Source: Virgisporangium ochraceum
GTDB taxonomy: Bacteria > Actinomycetota > Actinomycetes > Mycobacteriales > Micromonosporaceae
Assembly (NCBI RefSeq): GCF_016863655.1
Contig: NZ_BOPH01000027.1
Coordinates: 42,772-106,771 of the forward strand
Direction of reading: 5' to 3'
Length of the DNA stretch: 64,000 nucleotides
In this document: positions 50,618 through 58,254 of the stretch, one piece after another
Layout: each line of letters opens with the position of its first letter
Position numbering within the stretch: the first letter of the stretch is position 1
The notes under the pieces: generated by a model
What the model was told of the DNA's origin: nothing
What the model saw: only the letters and a program-made list of their open reading frames with translations
Database searches by the model: none
Translations under genes and position numbers: made by a program

Positions 50618-51820
50618 GTGTCGATGATCGTCCAGACCGACGAGGTCCTGACGCTGCTGGCCGAGCTCACCACGATGGTCGGCCGGGAGGACCCGTACCC
50701 GCGGTTCGACCGGCTGCGGCGCATCGGGCCGGTGCTGCGGGCCGACGACGGCGCGCTCGTGGTGACCCACCACGCCGACTGCGCCGCGATGGTGCGCGAC
50801 CCGCGCCTGGGCCACATGCCGCCGGAGATGCTGGCGTTCCTCGGGTTCCCCGACTGGGAGGAGCACCCCGCGCTGCGGATGCTGTTCACCAGCATGCTCA
50901 CGGCCGACCCGCCCCGGCACACCCGGCTGCGCCGGCTGGTGAGCTCGACGTTCACGGCGCGGCGGGTGGCGGCCCTGCGGCCGGCGATCGGGGCGATGGT
51001 CGACGACCTGCTCGACGGGCTCGCCTCCGGCAAGGCCGATCTCGTCGACGCGTTCGCGTTCCCGCTGCCGGTCAACGTGATCGGTGAGCTGCTCGGTGTC
51101 CCGGTGGCCGACCGGGCGCAGTTCAAGACCCTCGTGCGCGACTGGACCCGGATCCTGGAGGTCGTCGACGGCGACGTGCTGCGCACCGCCGACCCGGCCG
51201 CCGCGACGATCATGCGGTACCTCTCCGAGCTGGCCGACGAGCGCCGCCGCGCGCCGGGCGACGACCTGCTCAGCGCGCTGGTCGCCGTCGACGGGCTCAC
51301 CGACGACGAGGTCGTCACGATGGCCGCGCTGCTGTTCGCGGCCGGGTTCGAGACCACCACCAACCTGCTCGCCAACAGCGTCGTCGCGTTGCTGCGCCAC
51401 CCGTCCCAGCTGGCGCGCCTGCGCGACGAGCCGGAGCTGGCGGAGCCGGCGGTCGAGGAGCTGCTGCGCTGGGACTCCCCCGTGCAGATCGTCAGCCGGC
51501 TCGTGAACGAGCCGGTCGAGCTCGGCGGGGTGACGATCCCCGGCGGCGAACGCGTGGTCGCCTACCTCGGCGCCGGGAACCACGACCCCCTGCGGTTCCC
51601 CGACGCGTCCTCACTGGTGCTCGACCGCGCCGACAACGCGCCGCTGTCGTTCGGCGGCGGCATCCACTACTGCCTCGGCGCACCGCTGGCCCGGCTGGAG
51701 GCGCAGGTCGCCCTGCCGGCCCTGGTGCGCCGGTTCCCCGACCTCGCCCTCGACTGCGACCCGGTGCGACGCGACAGCCTCAGCATCCGCGGCTACCTGG
51801 CGGTTCCTGTCACCACCTGA
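50618..51820 (+). CDS. Cytochrome P450 (400 aa)
   Basis: Soluble class I P450 with I-helix LLFAAGFETTTN, the ExxR motif VEELLR, and heme-binding FGGGIHYCLGAPLARLE with Cys352. Sequence style matches the CYP107/105-type bacterial hydroxylases. No ferredoxin gene is adjacent. The start is GTG 50618 or ATG 50624. It may act in secondary metabolism or detoxification; neighbours give no pathway. Confidence 0.92.
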   Translation: MSMIVQTDEVLTLLAELTTMVGREDPYPRFDRLRRIGPVLRADDGALVVTHHADCAAMVRDPRLGHMPPEMLAFLGFPDWEEHPALRMLFTSMLTADPPRHTRLRRLVSSTFTARRVAALRPAIGAMVDDLLDGLASGKADLVDAFAFPLPVNVIGELLGVPVADRAQFKTLVRDWTRILEVVDGDVLRTADPAAATIMRYLSELADERRRAPGDDLLSALVAVDGLTDDEVVTMAALLFAAGFETTTNLLANSVVALLRHPSQLARLRDEPELAEPAVEELLRWDSPVQIVSRLVNEPVELGGVTIPGGERVVAYLGAGNHDPLRFPDASSLVLDRADNAPLSFGGGIHYCLGAPLARLEAQVALPALVRRFPDLALDCDPVRRDSLSIRGYLAVPVTT

Positions 51821-54263
51821 CCTCGAGCACGTGCCGGCCCTTCGTGGTGGCCACGCGCACCTCGGTGCCGCGGTTGGTGTCCACCGTGGAGTGGCGCACC
51901 GGCCGGCCGTCGAGCCGGACGTCCACAGTGGACACGCCGGGCGGGAGGACCGCTCCGAGCGCCACCTCGGCCCGCACCCGCACGTCGACCGCGACACGCA
52001 CCGTGCGCCCGTTCCGCGACACCGCCACGTCGGCCGAGCCGCGGCCGAGCCGGATGTCCCGCGCCGACACGGTGGTGCGGCTGTCGGGGACGATCGCCAG
52101 CCGGCCCCGGCCGAGGTCCGGGTCGACGCCGAGGTACTGGCGCACGACCGGCCACAGCACCCCGTACGCGCCCCACGCCTGCAGCACGCTCGACCGGGTC
52201 AGGAAGCCCTGGTCGATGTTGGCCACGAAGTCGGGTGACGGCGCGATCTCCGGCATCGCGCCCGGTAGCTCCCAGACCGCCGGATCGAGCTGGATGCGCG
52301 CGTTGCCGGTGGTGTACCGGCGCTGCGCGTCGAGCCGGCCGTAGTTGCCCTCCGCCACGGCCATCACCGCGGTGTTGAGCGAGAACGTCGAGCGCTCCGC
52401 GGGCACGGTCGACACCACCGGGTCGCAGACCGGGCCGGGGTTGCCGGCGGGCGCCGACGTCGGCCCGGTTCCGGTGTGGAACAGGCCGAACTCGCCCGTA
52501 TAGCAGGCCTTCTCGCGCTGGTCGAGGGCCTTCGTGGCGGTGTCCTTCGTGGACAGTCCGGTCTCCATGGGCGTCACGCCGGTCCAGTGCCGCTGGAACG
52601 TGCCGTACGAGTCGGCGTACGAGACGCCCCGCGGGAACCACCATTCGCGCTCGAACCGTCGCGCGCGCTCGTCGGCTTCCCGGGTCGCCCACTGTCTGGT
52701 CGCGTCGTCCTTCCGGGAGGCCGCGAGGTCGGCCAGGTCGCGCAGGCCGCGGATCGTGTAGACGGCGACGTCGAGCTTCTCCTCGGCCATCCCCGGCCGC
52801 TCGACGTTGCCCAGCCCTTCCGGCCAGCCGTCGCGGTCGGCGTCGAGCGCCAGGACGTACCGCATCGCCCGGACACTGAAGTCGTACATCTCGTCGCGGA
52901 ACCGGTCGTCGCCCGACCAGCGCCACAGCAGCGCGACCGCGCTCGGGAACTTCGCCGACTCGTCGGTGTTGCCCGCGTCGTCGTTGGCGCCGAAGTACAC
53001 CTGCCCGTCGGGGGTGACCTCGTGCACCACCTTGCCGGAGCGGGCGTTCACGAGGTCGCTGATGTCCCTGAGCGCGCGCAGGTGGTCCATCGCCGGCTCG
53101 AACTGTCCCGCGGCCACGGCCGCGAACGCGGTGTACTCGCCGTCGGTCGCGAAGATCCAGGGGTAGTCGGGCCACCCCGCGCCGAACCACCGCGCCCTCG
53201 GCACGGTGCCGACCGGCGGCGGGTTCTCCCGGCCCTCGTGGCTCGCGAACACGTCGAGGTCCCGGGCCTGCTGCACGGAGTCGGCGAGGTTCTGCTTCGA
53301 CCACGCGACGCTGCGGGCGAGCAACGGGTCACAGGGGATGGCCACGGTCGTGTACGCGGCGACGGCCCGGCGCGACGCGATCTTGTCGCGCAGCGCCTTC
53401 GCCGGGTCGCGCAGCGCGGTCGCGAGGTCGGCCGCGGCGGGACCCGCACCGCCGTCGCCGCCGGCGACCGCGAACCACACGGTGTGGCCGTTCGCCGGAA
53501 CGTCCACCGTGTACGTCAGCTCGCCGCCGGTGCCGCGGCCGAACGGACCGTCGTCGCAGCGCGGCGGCGCGGGATCCTCCTCGGGGCAGACGACGGCCGG
53601 TTCCCGCGGCCCGCGCATGCCGGCGCCGAGCCGGTGCCCGTCGGGGCGCCGGGTCGAGCCGACGAGCGCGGCGTAGCCGCCGTCGCGGAAGACGAGGTTG
53701 CGGCCGTCGAAGGCGCCCGTGTCTGGCCGGTTGGTGTCGCCGGCGCCCGGGGTGGTCCAGCCCCACGGGTACGCGGGGAGCAGTTCGGAGTGGGCCTGCA
53801 CGGTGAGCGTCACGGTGCGCGCCGGTCCCGTGAACCGCAGCCCGATCAGCGCGGCCCGCGTGCCGTCGGGCGCGAAGTCGGTGCGCTCGACGCCCTGGGG
53901 GAACGCCATGCGCGTGTACCCGGCGCCGTTGGTGAACCTCGTCGCCGTCAGCCACTGACCGTCGACGGCGAACCAGATGCCGTCGAGCAGCTTCACCGGC
54001 GGCGTCCAGAAGCCGCCCATCTCCCCGCGGATGTGCCACCCGGTGGCCGGGTAGCTCCCGTCGGCCGCGCCGACCTGGTACATCCGGTCACCGGAGACGA
54101 CCGTCCGCCGGTCGGCGAGCCGCGTGGTCTCCGACAGCTCCGGCACCACCGACGGCACCACCGACCCTGCCCCGCCGGGCGCGGCCCGGACCGCGCCCGG
54201 CATCAGCCCCGTCACGGTCGCGGTGATCGTGAGCACGGCCAGGAATCGGCGGGCTGGACCCAT
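51810..54263 (-). CDS. Secreted six-hairpin glycosidase (GH15/63-like, 817 aa)
   Basis: Signal peptide FLAVLTITATVTGLMPGAVRAA, then a beta-sandwich N-terminus and an (alpha/alpha)6 barrel. The barrel shows GWPDYPWIFATDGEYTAFA, KVVHEVTPDGQVYFGANDDAGNTDESAKF and DRDGWPEGLGNVERPGM, motifs of the amylo-alpha-1,6-glucosidase/GH63-GH15 superfamily with conserved Trp-Pro and Glu-Gly segments. A small beta domain ends the protein. It acts outside the cell on an alpha-glucan or related glycan; the exact family is not certain. ATG 54263 has gaggag 6 nt upstream, inside a hairpin. It overlaps the P450 end by 11 bp. Confidence 0.8.
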   Translation of the reverse strand: MGPARRFLAVLTITATVTGLMPGAVRAAPGGAGSVVPSVVPELSETTRLADRRTVVSGDRMYQVGAADGSYPATGWHIRGEMGGFWTPPVKLLDGIWFAVDGQWLTATRFTNGAGYTRMAFPQGVERTDFAPDGTRAALIGLRFTGPARTVTLTVQAHSELLPAYPWGWTTPGAGDTNRPDTGAFDGRNLVFRDGGYAALVGSTRRPDGHRLGAGMRGPREPAVVCPEEDPAPPRCDDGPFGRGTGGELTYTVDVPANGHTVWFAVAGGDGGAGPAAADLATALRDPAKALRDKIASRRAVAAYTTVAIPCDPLLARSVAWSKQNLADSVQQARDLDVFASHEGRENPPPVGTVPRARWFGAGWPDYPWIFATDGEYTAFAAVAAGQFEPAMDHLRALRDISDLVNARSGKVVHEVTPDGQVYFGANDDAGNTDESAKFPSAVALLWRWSGDDRFRDEMYDFSVRAMRYVLALDADRDGWPEGLGNVERPGMAEEKLDVAVYTIRGLRDLADLAASRKDDATRQWATREADERARRFEREWWFPRGVSYADSYGTFQRHWTGVTPMETGLSTKDTATKALDQREKACYTGEFGLFHTGTGPTSAPAGNPGPVCDPVVSTVPAERSTFSLNTAVMAVAEGNYGRLDAQRRYTTGNARIQLDPAVWELPGAMPEIAPSPDFVANIDQGFLTRSSVLQAWGAYGVLWPVVRQYLGVDPDLGRGRLAIVPDSRTTVSARDIRLGRGSADVAVSRNGRTVRVAVDVRVRAEVALGAVLPPGVSTVDVRLDGRPVRHSTVDTNRGTEVRVATTKGRHVLEVRW

Positions 54264-54270
54264 GACAGCT

Positions 54271-54311
54271 CCTCGGCGGACCGGCCGGCAACAGCTGATC
54301 CGTCGCCGAGG
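54271..54311 (-). promoter_or_regulatory. 5'-UTR hairpin covering the glycosidase RBS
   Basis: cctcggcg (54271-54278) and cgccgagg (54304-54311) are perfect 8-bp arms, loop 25 nt. On the minus-strand RNA the 3' arm CGCCGAGG contains most of the gaggag ribosome binding site of the glycosidase. Confidence 0.45.
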
Positions 54312-54388
54312 GGCGACGCCGACCGCCGCACCCAGATTGATCCCGCTCGAAGCGTCCCGCAACTCGTGGCGGGCGCCGGCCCGGTACC

Positions 54389-54799
54389 TCAGCCCTGGTA
54401 CTTCGGGCCGGCCCTGGTGATCGTCACGCGGACCATGACCCGCTTCTCGCGGACCATCGCCGAGCGGTAGTCGTCCCAGTCGGGGTGCTCGCCGCTGATG
54501 CCGCGGTAGTAGTCGACCAGCAGGTCGAGGGCGTCGGGCAGCGGCACCACCTCGGCCGCACCCTCCACCAGCGCCCACTCGCCGTAGAACGAGTCGGGCA
54601 TCACGCACAGCACAGCCCGCGGATCGCGGCGCAGGTTGCGGGTCTTGACCGCGGTCTCCCGGGTGCTGACCAGCACCCGGCCCTCCGGATCGACCCCGAC
54701 CGTCACCGGCGACAGCTGCGCCCGCCCGTCGGCGTGGTACGTGCCGAGGACGGCCCGGTGGTTGGTACGCAGGAACTCCTGGGCAGCGGCGATATCCAT
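54389..54799 (-). CDS. PPOX-class F420-dependent oxidoreductase (136 aa)
   Basis: Split-barrel flavin/F420-binding protein: FLRTNHRAVLGTYHADGRAQLSPVTVGVD, RVLVSTRETAVKTRNLRRDPRAVLCVM, and a C-terminal VMVRVTITRAGPKYQG. These match the TIGR03618-type F420-dependent pyridoxamine-phosphate-oxidase-like enzymes of actinobacteria. Start ATG 54799. The substrate is unknown. Confidence 0.88.
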   Translation of the reverse strand: MDIAAAQEFLRTNHRAVLGTYHADGRAQLSPVTVGVDPEGRVLVSTRETAVKTRNLRRDPRAVLCVMPDSFYGEWALVEGAAEVVPLPDALDLLVDYYRGISGEHPDWDDYRSAMVREKRVMVRVTITRAGPKYQG

Positions 54800-54849
54800 G
54801 CCCCGAACCTAACGTTTGCGCGGGCCGGCGGTGGGGGCAGTCTCAGGAC

Positions 54850-55155
54850 ATGACCGGCCAGGCCGACGTCAGGTGGATCTGGATGGCCGTGGCGCTCGTC
54901 GTGGTCGCGGTGCCGGTGCTCACCGTGCTGTTCAACCGCGAGATCAGGGCCCTCCAGCAGCGGGTGGCCCAGCTGGAACGCCGCCCGGACCCGCCGGCGG
55001 CGCGACCCCGGCCGGACGCGCCCGCCGCCCAGCCGGAGACGCCCGCGGCGCAGCCACGGCCCGAGCTGCTGGACGTGCTGCGCACCCTCAGCGCGCTGCG
55101 CCCGGCCGAGCCGGAGTTCGTCGAGGAGTACTACGTCGAGGCCGACCGTGACTGA
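54850..55155 (+). CDS. Small membrane-anchored protein (101 aa)
   Basis: A single N-terminal TM (WIWMAVALVVVAVPVLTVLF) is followed by a short coiled coil (NREIRALQQRVAQLERR), a Pro/Ala-rich linker and an acidic tail (EPEFVEEYYVEADRD). It is not recognised. The stop overlaps the next gene by 8 bp, so the two products probably work together. Confidence 0.65.
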   Translation: MTGQADVRWIWMAVALVVVAVPVLTVLFNREIRALQQRVAQLERRPDPPAARPRPDAPAAQPETPAAQPRPELLDVLRTLSALRPAEPEFVEEYYVEADRD

Positions 55156-56149
55156 CGACGGCGCCGTCCGCTACGCGGTGAACGTCGACCTGGTCTGGGT
55201 GCCCGATCCGCGGCTGCCCGACCGGCACGGCCGGCTGCTCCTGCGCCGCACCGTGCACCCGCGCTGGCCCGGCGTCGAGGCCGCGCCGGTCACCGGGTTC
55301 TGGATCTCCGCGCCCGGGTCCGAGGACGCGGTGCTGCTGGCGACCGACCGGCCACCGGCACAGCCGTGGAGCAGGATCGTGCTCGGCCAGCCGATGACGA
55401 CCGTCGCCGCGCCGGTCCCGCTGCGGCCACCGACCGACGGTGACCGGCGCGACCTGCGCACCCTGCTCGGCCGCCCCGCACCGGCGGACCAGCCGCCCGC
55501 GCACACGACCCGGCCGCTGGTCGACCTCGACGTCACCGTGCGGGTCGCCGACGACGCGCCGGCGATCGAGCGGGCGCGGATCGCCCGGGCCGCCGCCGAC
55601 GTGCTGACCGTGTCGCTGCGGCCGGCGGTCGAGGGCGCGCTCGCCGCGTTGCGGAAGATCGCCGGGCATCCGGGGACGCCCGCACCGGCCGGCGGACACG
55701 AGCGGTCCTCGCGGCGCAGCCACTGGTACCGGGAGGCGGAGCTGACCCGCGCCGTCTTCGCCGACCTCGAGCTCAGGGACGCGCTCGGCGAGGACGACGA
55801 CGTGACCGTCGCGCGCTACCGCGGCGCCGACCGGCTTCCGGACCCGCTGCCGGTGCGCGCGGCCGGCGCGTTCGGCCGGTTCCTGCGCGGTCTGATGATC
55901 GTCTCCGCCTCCGACGGCACCGACCTCCTGACCCGCTCGCCCGCCGGCGCGGCCCTGCTGCGCGACGCCGCGACCGCCCGCGCCCTGGCCGGCGCGCTCG
56001 CGCCCACGACGGCCGACCACGATGTCGTCACCCTTCAGGGTCTGCTGCGTGCGGTCGCCGACGACCTGCCGACGGACTGGAAGGACGGCCGTGACCTGGA
56101 GCTTGATCCGGTCGGCGAGGTCGTGGCGGTGCGTGTCGACCGTCGGTAA
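55148..56149 (+). CDS. Hypothetical protein (333 aa)
   Basis: Unrecognised soluble protein starting GTG 55148. The N-terminal third is beta-rich (YAVNVDLVWVPDPRLPDRHGRLLLRR, FWISAPGSEDAVLLATDRP) and the C-terminal two thirds are helical with many Ala/Arg/Asp. No catalytic motif or TM is visible. It is coupled to the preceding small membrane protein by an 8-bp overlap. Confidence 0.6.
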   Translation: MTDDGAVRYAVNVDLVWVPDPRLPDRHGRLLLRRTVHPRWPGVEAAPVTGFWISAPGSEDAVLLATDRPPAQPWSRIVLGQPMTTVAAPVPLRPPTDGDRRDLRTLLGRPAPADQPPAHTTRPLVDLDVTVRVADDAPAIERARIARAAADVLTVSLRPAVEGALAALRKIAGHPGTPAPAGGHERSSRRSHWYREAELTRAVFADLELRDALGEDDDVTVARYRGADRLPDPLPVRAAGAFGRFLRGLMIVSASDGTDLLTRSPAGAALLRDAATARALAGALAPTTADHDVVTLQGLLRAVADDLPTDWKDGRDLELDPVGEVVAVRVDRR

Positions 56150-56223
56150 GGAGGGTGTGTCTTCGCGGTCGGATGGGTACCCTGCGTGGCACGACCAGCG
56201 TCGATGCCGATGGGAGGCAAGCC

Positions 56224-56736
56224 GTGAGTGAGCGAGCCGCCCACCGTGGCCCGTCCAACATCAACCGAGCGGCGGCGGTGGCCGCCTCTGTCGTGTTGAT
56301 CTTCCTGGTGCTCCTCCTCGCCGCGTACTGCGCCACCGCCGACGACGACGACACCGGCGGCGGACCGGCCCCCGGACCGACCGGCACGGCGTCCGTCTCC
56401 GGTTCCGCGCCGCCGGCGTCCGGCGGCGCGTCGGCGGGCGGTGGGACCTCCACCGGGGCGCCCGGCGGTGGCACCGCCTCCCCCGGCCCGGGCGGAGGCA
56501 CCGCGACCGGCACAGCGGCGCCCGGCAACCCGAACAACCCCGACAACGGCAACGGCGGTGGCGGGAACGGCACCTCCGCGCCCGAGGCCGGCTCCACCCC
56601 GAGCGGGGCGCCGCGCACCGGCGGTGGCAGCGGCGAGGGCGTCCGCAGCCCGCTGCTGCTCGGTGGCGGCATCGTGCTGCTGCTGGCCGCGGCGGTGCTG
56701 CTGCTCGTGCGGATCTGGCCGTCGGTGCGGGTCTAG
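56224..56736 (+). CDS. Gly/Ser/Thr-rich surface protein, likely sortase substrate (170 aa)
   Basis: An N-terminal signal or anchor segment (AAAVAASVVLIFLVLLLAAYCATA) is followed by about 95 residues of low-complexity Gly, Ser, Thr, Pro and Ala with an Asn-rich patch. Then come APRTG (an LPXTG-like sorting motif), a ten-residue spacer, a hydrophobic helix (LLLGGGIVLLLAAAVLLLV) and a short tail with Arg. GTG 56224 has gggagg 6 nt upstream. The class F sortase gene begins 14 bp after its stop, which supports attachment of this protein to the cell envelope. Confidence 0.7.
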   Translation: MSERAAHRGPSNINRAAAVAASVVLIFLVLLLAAYCATADDDDTGGGPAPGPTGTASVSGSAPPASGGASAGGGTSTGAPGGGTASPGPGGGTATGTAAPGNPNNPDNGNGGGGNGTSAPEAGSTPSGAPRTGGGSGEGVRSPLLLGGGIVLLLAAAVLLLVRIWPSVRV

Positions 56737-56750
56737 GAACGCAGACACCG

Positions 56751-57473
56751 ATGACCCGCCGCCGGATCCTGCTCGACGCGCTCACCGTCGTGCTCGCGGT
56801 CGCCGGGGTCACGCTGGTGGTGATCGGCGGTGGCCCGCCGGCCGCCCGCGAACGCGGGTCGGCCACCGTGGCGGAGGCGGCGACACCCGGCGGCACCGGG
56901 CCGCCGGCCTCCTCCGGCGACGCCGCCCCTCCACCGCCACCCGGGCCGCCGGCGCCGGCCGCCGCGGCACCGACGGCCTCGACGTTCGACGGGGTCGGCC
57001 CGGCACCCCTCGGCCGGTCGGCACCCGTGCGGCTGACGATCCCGGCGATCGGGGTCGACACCCCGCTCCTCCCGCTCGGCCTGCACGCCGACGGCACGAT
57101 CGAGGTGCCGCCGGTCGCCGGTGACGCGCCGGCGGGCTGGTACCGCAACCTCGCCTCGCCCGGCGAGGTCGGTCCGGCGGTGGTGCTCGGTCACGTCGAC
57201 TCGGCCCGCGACGGGCCGGCCGTGTTCTTCCGGCTGCGCGAGCTGCGGGCCGGCGACCAGATCGCGGTCCACCGCCAGGACGGCCGCACGGCGGTCTTCA
57301 CCGTCGACCGCGTGGCCGCGTACGCGAAGGCGGCGTTCCCCACCGGCGAGGTGTACGGCGGGCTCGACCACTCGGCGCTGCGGCTGGTGACCTGCGGCGG
57401 CGAGTTCGACCGCTACCGCCGCGAGTACAAGGGCAACGTGGTCGCGTTCGCCACACTCACATCGACGGCGTGA
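56751..57473 (+). CDS. Class F sortase (240 aa)
   Basis: Membrane-anchored transpeptidase with an N-terminal TM (LLDALTVVLAVAGVTLVVIGGG), a Pro/Ala linker and the sortase barrel. The catalytic His is in VVLGHVDS (about residue 147), Cys in RLVTCGG (about 214) and an Arg in the FDRYRREYKGNVV segment. The short class F form is typical of actinobacteria. It is linked to the preceding candidate substrate gene and convergent with the esterase gene (17-bp overlap). Confidence 0.88.
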   Translation: MTRRRILLDALTVVLAVAGVTLVVIGGGPPAARERGSATVAEAATPGGTGPPASSGDAAPPPPPGPPAPAAAAPTASTFDGVGPAPLGRSAPVRLTIPAIGVDTPLLPLGLHADGTIEVPPVAGDAPAGWYRNLASPGEVGPAVVLGHVDSARDGPAVFFRLRELRAGDQIAVHRQDGRTAVFTVDRVAAYAKAAFPTGEVYGGLDHSALRLVTCGGEFDRYRREYKGNVVAFATLTSTA

Positions 57474-58233
57474 GACCGGGCAGCCAGTCGAGGACGGTGC
57501 GGATCTCGTCGTCCCAGAACTGCCACTCGTGCTCGCCGGGCCGGAAGTCGACGGTGAGCGGCACCCCGGCCTTCTCCGCCGCGGCGGCGAGGCGCTCGTT
57601 CGCCGCGAACAGGTAGTCCTCGGTGCCGCAGCTGAGGTGCAGGGCCGGCAGCGTCGCCGGGTCGGCGGCGGCCAGCAGCGCGAACAGGTCGTCCTCCGGC
57701 GGCACCGGCCCGTCGTAGACCCGCTCGAACAGCGACGCCCGGTCACTGTCCGAGCGGGCCAGGTCGACCGCGTCGACAGCACCCGACATGCTCGCCGCCG
57801 CCGCGAACCGCTCCGGCTGGCGCAGGGCCCACTTGAACGCGCCGTACCCGCCCATCGACAGGCCGGCGACGTAGGTGTCCTCGCGGCGGGTCGAGACCCG
57901 GAAGAACTGGCTCACCAGGTCAGGTAGCTCCTCGCTGAGGAACGTCCAGAAGCGGCCGCCGTGCCGCTCGTCGGCGTAGAAGCTGCGGTGCACGGCCGGC
58001 ATCACCACGGCCAGCCCCAGCGGAGCCGCGTACCGCTCGATCGACGTGCGACGCTGCCAGATCGTGTGGTCGTCAGACAGCCCGTGCAGCAGGTACAGCA
58101 CCGGGGCGCCGTGCTCACCGGCGGGCGCCCCGGTCATGCCGATCTGCGTGCGGGTCCGCTGCGGCAGGAGCACGGTCATCGACGTGCTCAGCTCGAGCGT
58201 CTCCGAGAAGAAGTCACAGTGGATCAGCGCCAT
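57457..58233 (-). CDS. Esterase D/tributyrin-esterase-like hydrolase (258 aa)
   Basis: Alpha/beta hydrolase: LYLLHGLSDDHTIWQRRTSIERYA (oxyanion region), nucleophile elbow VAGLSMGGYGAFKWAL (Ser about 127), and acid and His in GEHEWQFWDDEI. It belongs to the family of S-formylglutathione hydrolases, antigen-85-like and EstA tributyrin esterases. No signal peptide, so cytoplasmic. Confidence 0.88.
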   Translation of the reverse strand: MALIHCDFFSETLELSTSMTVLLPQRTRTQIGMTGAPAGEHGAPVLYLLHGLSDDHTIWQRRTSIERYAAPLGLAVVMPAVHRSFYADERHGGRFWTFLSEELPDLVSQFFRVSTRREDTYVAGLSMGGYGAFKWALRQPERFAAAASMSGAVDAVDLARSDSDRASLFERVYDGPVPPEDDLFALLAAADPATLPALHLSCGTEDYLFAANERLAAAAEKAGVPLTVDFRPGEHEWQFWDDEIRTVLDWLPGLTPSM

Positions 58234-58254
58234 CCCCCGAGGCTAGCCTCCCGC

